From Biscogniauxia marginata (lineage: Eukaryota; Ascomycota; Sordariomycetes; Xylariales; Xylariaceae): a stretch of 64,000 nucleotides of DNA. The stretch is taken from assembly GCA_022695795.1 (NCBI GenBank), contig MU404061.1, positions 682,001 to 746,000 on the forward strand, given 5' to 3'. Below the pieces are notes generated by a model, which did no database searches, was not told the DNA's origin, and saw nothing but the letters and a program-made list of their open reading frames with translations. The position numbers and the translations under genes are program-made. Below are positions 60,984 through 64,000 of the stretch, piece after piece (the first letter of the stretch is position 1; each line of letters starts with the position of its first letter).

Positions 60984-61348
60984 GGATCAAAATGAATAAA
61001 GTGATCCAAACGTATCTATTTAGCAGTATAAAATGAATCACTGTGAATAAAGTGATTTAAAGGTATTTAACATACCAATTATAAAGAATGAAAAACAAAA
61101 TAAACAAGTATAAAAAAACGGGATTTCTCATGTATTTAGTTATTTATTTTAGTTCTTTAATTATTAATTTAAGATTATAGTTACTTTTTAATATTATAAT
61201 AAAAGTACTTTAAAATCTCTTTAATAAACAAGATATTATAAATCTTTTAAATTAATCTTAATTTATTATTACTTTTAAATTAAGAAAACCCAGTATATAT
61301 TTACTTATGAAGTTAGTTAACTAAAAACATATAAAGAGGTTCGTTATA
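60984..61348 (+). repeat. 5'-truncated Gypsy LTR
   Basis: Matches the solo LTR at 33882-34352 from its AAAATGAATAAAGTGAT part onward to the end (GGTTCGTTATA); the first 100 bp are missing. Confidence 0.65.
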
Positions 61349-62760
61349 TAAATATTATTTTAATTAAAAAAATACCTCGTTTTATAATATTATAATAACT
61401 TATTATTATTAAAAAGTAAAATTACGATGTTAAATAATAACTAAATTATAAATAAGCTTAATATAAACTTTATAAAGTATTTTTATAAATATATAAAAAA
61501 AAACAAAAAAAACAACGCGCTTTTTAATTTTAAATAATTACGAAAATTATTATTATAAAAAATATTATTATATTTTATATATTTAGTTATTTATTATATA
61601 AATTTTAACCTTTTAACTTTATATATTTTAATATTTTAAAATAAATATATAATAATTATTTATAAGGTTTAATAAATTATTATTATATTTATATTATAAA
61701 AAAGATTTTTTAATTAACTTTATAAAAATTTTTATTATAATAATAATTATTTCGAACATATAAACTAAATTTCGCGTAATTAAATTAGTTTTTTTTAATT
61801 TAAAAAAGGTTATTATTATATTACTTTTTATATAAAAAGCGCGTATATCCTTTTTTAATCTCGATATAAATTAAGTATTTTAAAAAATTAAAAAATTTAT
61901 AATAACTCGCGAGGTATTTTTATAATTTAATTATATTATAAATAAAATTAAAAGGTATTAAAAAAGTTTTTTTATAAGTATTATAAATATTTATAGTTAA
62001 CTTATAAAAATTACTTTAATATTAATATATAAAATGTTTTTATTACGAAATAAAACTATTTATTTTTAAGAGATAAATTATATTTTTAATAAATAATATA
62101 AAACTAAAAATAAGTAGTTATAAATAAAAGGATTATTTAATATAAAAAAAAGAGTAGCTTTATAAATTAAAAAGAATAATATTATAATTAATAATAAAAA
62201 AGGGGGGTTTTAAAAAAGGGTAATAACTAAATAAAAATAATATAACATATATAATTAATTTAGTTATAATACGTGTATTTATATAACGAATAAAAATATA
62301 TTTAATAATATAAAATTTAAGAAGTTATAATTAATTTTATTTATTATTTATTTTAATTTTAAAGGGTTTTAACTCGAAAAATATAATAAATTAAATAATA
62401 TAAATCACGCTTTAAAAAACCGAATATTTAATATAAAAAAAGTATTTAGTTTTTAAAGTATAAAGCTAAATAAAACGATTTAAATAATAGTAATTATTAA
62501 TTAATTTTAATATAACGCAAATAATTTTTAATAATTAAAAGTATAATAACTATAAAATTTCGTTTATAAGCTTATTTTAATTACTCACTTATATAATATG
62601 TTATTAAATCTTTTTAATAATAATAAATATTTTATATAAAAACTTTTATTTTAATATTTAATTTATTAATTTTATAATTATAATAAAATAAGTACAACTT
62701 ATTAAAATTAAATCTTTAAAACTGTTAATTAATAAATAAAAATATTCAAGAGATTTATTC
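61349..62760. other. Nearly pure A/T stretch, unidentifiable
   Basis: 1.4 kb with only scattered C and G, no LTR ends and no recognisable coding trace. Probably a transposon RIP-mutated beyond recognition. It ends abruptly at about 62760 against normal sequence. Confidence 0.6.
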
Positions 62761-63607
62761 GGTTTTCTTTCAAAGTAGTAAATTATAAAGCGATGTACTA
62801 GAAGGCGACGATGAGGAAAAAAGAGACAACGTTTAGCTACAGCAATAAAAGAAAACTCAGGGTATCAATCCCACCCGTAATATGCAAAGCCCTGCAAACC
62901 ACGTGCCGGGAAACCCCTCATACGAAGCTGGTCACGTCTAATTACCAAGACAGTCTGCCGTCGCCCTCGTGTTAGGAACAACGACAACACGTGCAACGCT
63001 GTCTCGCGAAACACGAGTTTAATAATAGACCATCGCTACCTAGTCCCTCCCGTCTTGTGATTACCCTCCATCTTAAAATGAAAGGGTATCTTTGGGTCAT
63101 TAGTCATCAACCAAGGAAAACCATCGCTACCGCCATATCTGTGCATTGCTACCAAACTCAATCCGAAGAAGATAAAAGGGAAATCAGTGACCCACGAGTT
63201 TCCAAGAGATAATTGACGTAAGCTAGGGCAGAGAGAGTCCCAAGCTATGCAGTGAGCGTAGTATGGTTTGAAGCATCCCGTCATCGTAAATCAGCCAAAA
63301 GCCCCTAAACGCCAAATCGTGCCATCATATACCCCCATGCCACTATAAAATGCAAGTGTAAATTGTCCAGACAAATAGGAGATGGTATATGTCGTAAGTT
63401 GAGTAGCAATCGTTTATCATGCGTAGCTCATGCGTCGAAATTAACAAGCGAAGAAACAAAAAGCAAATGTGCGTGGTCCGAGGGTCGATATGGGTATAGC
63501 AAATGGGAGTCTGTAGCTCCTTATAAGAAGCTGTATTGTGTCATGCTAGGATGACAAACAGGTCGAGAGATCCGTTATATGCGACCCTCAAGATCATGCA
63601 GGGAGGT
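62761..63607. other. Normal-composition flank, no gene seen
   Basis: 0.85 kb between the AT block and the edge gene; includes the 3' side of that gene. Overlapping 73- and 82-codon frames on opposite strands show no family features. Confidence 0.4.
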
Positions 63608-64000
63608 CTAATAAGCAGTTGTCGCGTTTCCCTCACTAGTGGCAACTGCCACAAGAGCCTGCAAGCGGAGCATGTTATCTTTCCCCCCCGTGCTGTTCTC
63701 CCTAGGAGGAGCGTTAGTGGTCTCTCTCGCCGGGAAACCAGGGAACTCGTTGATATTTGGGTGAATCATGCGATCCACACGGGCGATCTTCTCGGGGGGT
63801 GCGTCGGCATGAACCGTCACAGGACCATGGTACCACCCCCGGCGCTTTGACTCTCTCGAAGATGCTATAGATGGCGCAGACATTGTATGTTGGTGAAATA
63901 CCCTAGGGGAAGGACTATGTACGCTAGGTGGCACATTTTCAACGATTATAGGCTCGTTGAACCTAACTGTCGGAGGGTTTAGCCTAACGCGTTCGGCTTG
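63608..64000 (-). CDS. Hypothetical protein, C-terminal part
   Basis: 130 residues are readable on the minus strand, open from the right window edge to a TAG at 63610-63608. The text is coding-like: RFNEPIIVENVPPSVHSP, a Ser-rich stretch TMSAPSIASSRESKRRGW, PEKIARVDRMIHPNINEFPG, then a Leu/Ala helix LRLQALVAVATSEG near the end. It is Pro/Ser-rich with no membrane segment or known motif, so probably the disordered tail of a larger protein whose domains lie outside the window. Family not recognised. It is the first gene after the AT-rich block and shows no RIP-type stops. Confidence 0.6.
   Translation of the reverse strand, partial: QAERVRLNPPTVRFNEPIIVENVPPSVHSPSPRVFHQHTMSAPSIASSRESKRRGWYHGPVTVHADAPPEKIARVDRMIHPNINEFPGFPARETTNAPPRENSTGGKDNMLRLQALVAVATSEGNATTAY

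Larger units (their letters stand above)
33564..62760. repeat. AT-rich RIP-mutated transposon block
   Basis: A 29-kb compartment of very high A+T with sharp edges against normal sequence on both sides. Long stretches contain almost no C except in CG-poor remnants, stops occur in every frame, TpA is very common, and paired LTRs differ mainly by C-to-T and G-to-A. That is the RIP signature of Pezizomycotina. It contains at least four Ty3/Gypsy elements nested in one another plus LTR fragments, listed separately. No live host gene seen inside. Confidence 0.92.

Noticed and set aside
33564..62760. Centromere or CRISPR-like array
   Set aside because: The repeats are explained by nested LTR elements; no regular short direct repeats with spacers, and a single 29-kb AT block is not enough to call a centromere.

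Overview
The window reads as nuclear DNA of a filamentous ascomycete (Pezizomycotina). Genes carry short introns (mostly 53-157 bp) with GT..AG borders and CTAAC/CTGAC-like branch sites, there is a dispersed single 5S rRNA gene, a Zn2Cys6 regulator, and a 29-kb AT-rich block of retrotransposons whose mutations have the C:G-to-T:A signature of repeat-induced point mutation (RIP). A Sordariomycete, perhaps Xylariales, is my guess from style only; no marker here fixes the genus.

Layout. 1-5.4 kb: the start of an NmrA-like NAD(P)-binding protein, a 14-TM drug-type MFS exporter (1099-2924, minus) and a decayed cytochrome P450 (about 4511-5400, minus), which look like leftovers of a secondary-metabolism locus. 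5.4-8.4 kb holds no gene I can support. 8.4-12.6 kb is a housekeeping island: mitochondrial polyprenyl diphosphate synthase COQ1 (minus) divergent from a Vma12-type V-ATPase assembly factor (plus), then an ESCO-type zinc-finger protein lacking the acetyltransferase domain. 14.2-15.0 kb: an unrecognised three-exon gene. 15.6-18.2 kb: a Zn2Cys6 transcription factor with a middle homology region. 18.2-21.2 kb appears empty. 21.2-24.0 kb: a secreted glutaminase A-like glycoprotein. 24.5-26.0 kb: a five-exon protein kinase with a disturbed exon 2. 26.3 kb: 5S rRNA. 26.7-27.1 kb: a GFA/CENP-V-fold protein. 27.6-29.1 kb: a second MFS transporter. 30.1-31.4 kb: a salicylate-hydroxylase-like FAD monooxygenase. 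32.4-33.6 kb: two genes missed by simple ORF calling, a 63-residue secreted peptide with two copies of a TTxFDPD motif after a dibasic site, and, divergent from it, a truncated UstYa/DUF3328-family protein that has lost its HxxHC motif and ends exactly where the AT-rich block begins.

33.56-62.76 kb is the AT-rich block. I can resolve a set of related Ty3/Gypsy elements: E1 (35042-42517) sits inside the 5' leader of E2 (34588-46581); E4 (51800-59214) sits inside the 3' LTR of E3 (46582-59563). A solo LTR with a 5-bp duplication sits between inverted repeats at the left edge, and more LTR fragments lie at 59.6-61.35 kb, followed by 1.4 kb of nearly pure A/T. All coding regions are inactivated by RIP-type changes (active-site Asp to Asn, zinc-knuckle Cys to Tyr, many stops). 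After 62.76 kb normal sequence returns, with the C-terminal part of an unrecognised gene at the right edge.

How the genes may work together: the peptide gene, UstYa relic, FAD monooxygenase and MFS transporter at 27.6-33.6 kb resemble the parts list of a fungal dikaritin (ustiloxin-type) RiPP cluster that has been broken by the retrotransposon block. This is the most interesting hypothesis in the window. It rests on a small peptide, a partial enzyme and neighbourhood, so it is suggestive, not proven.
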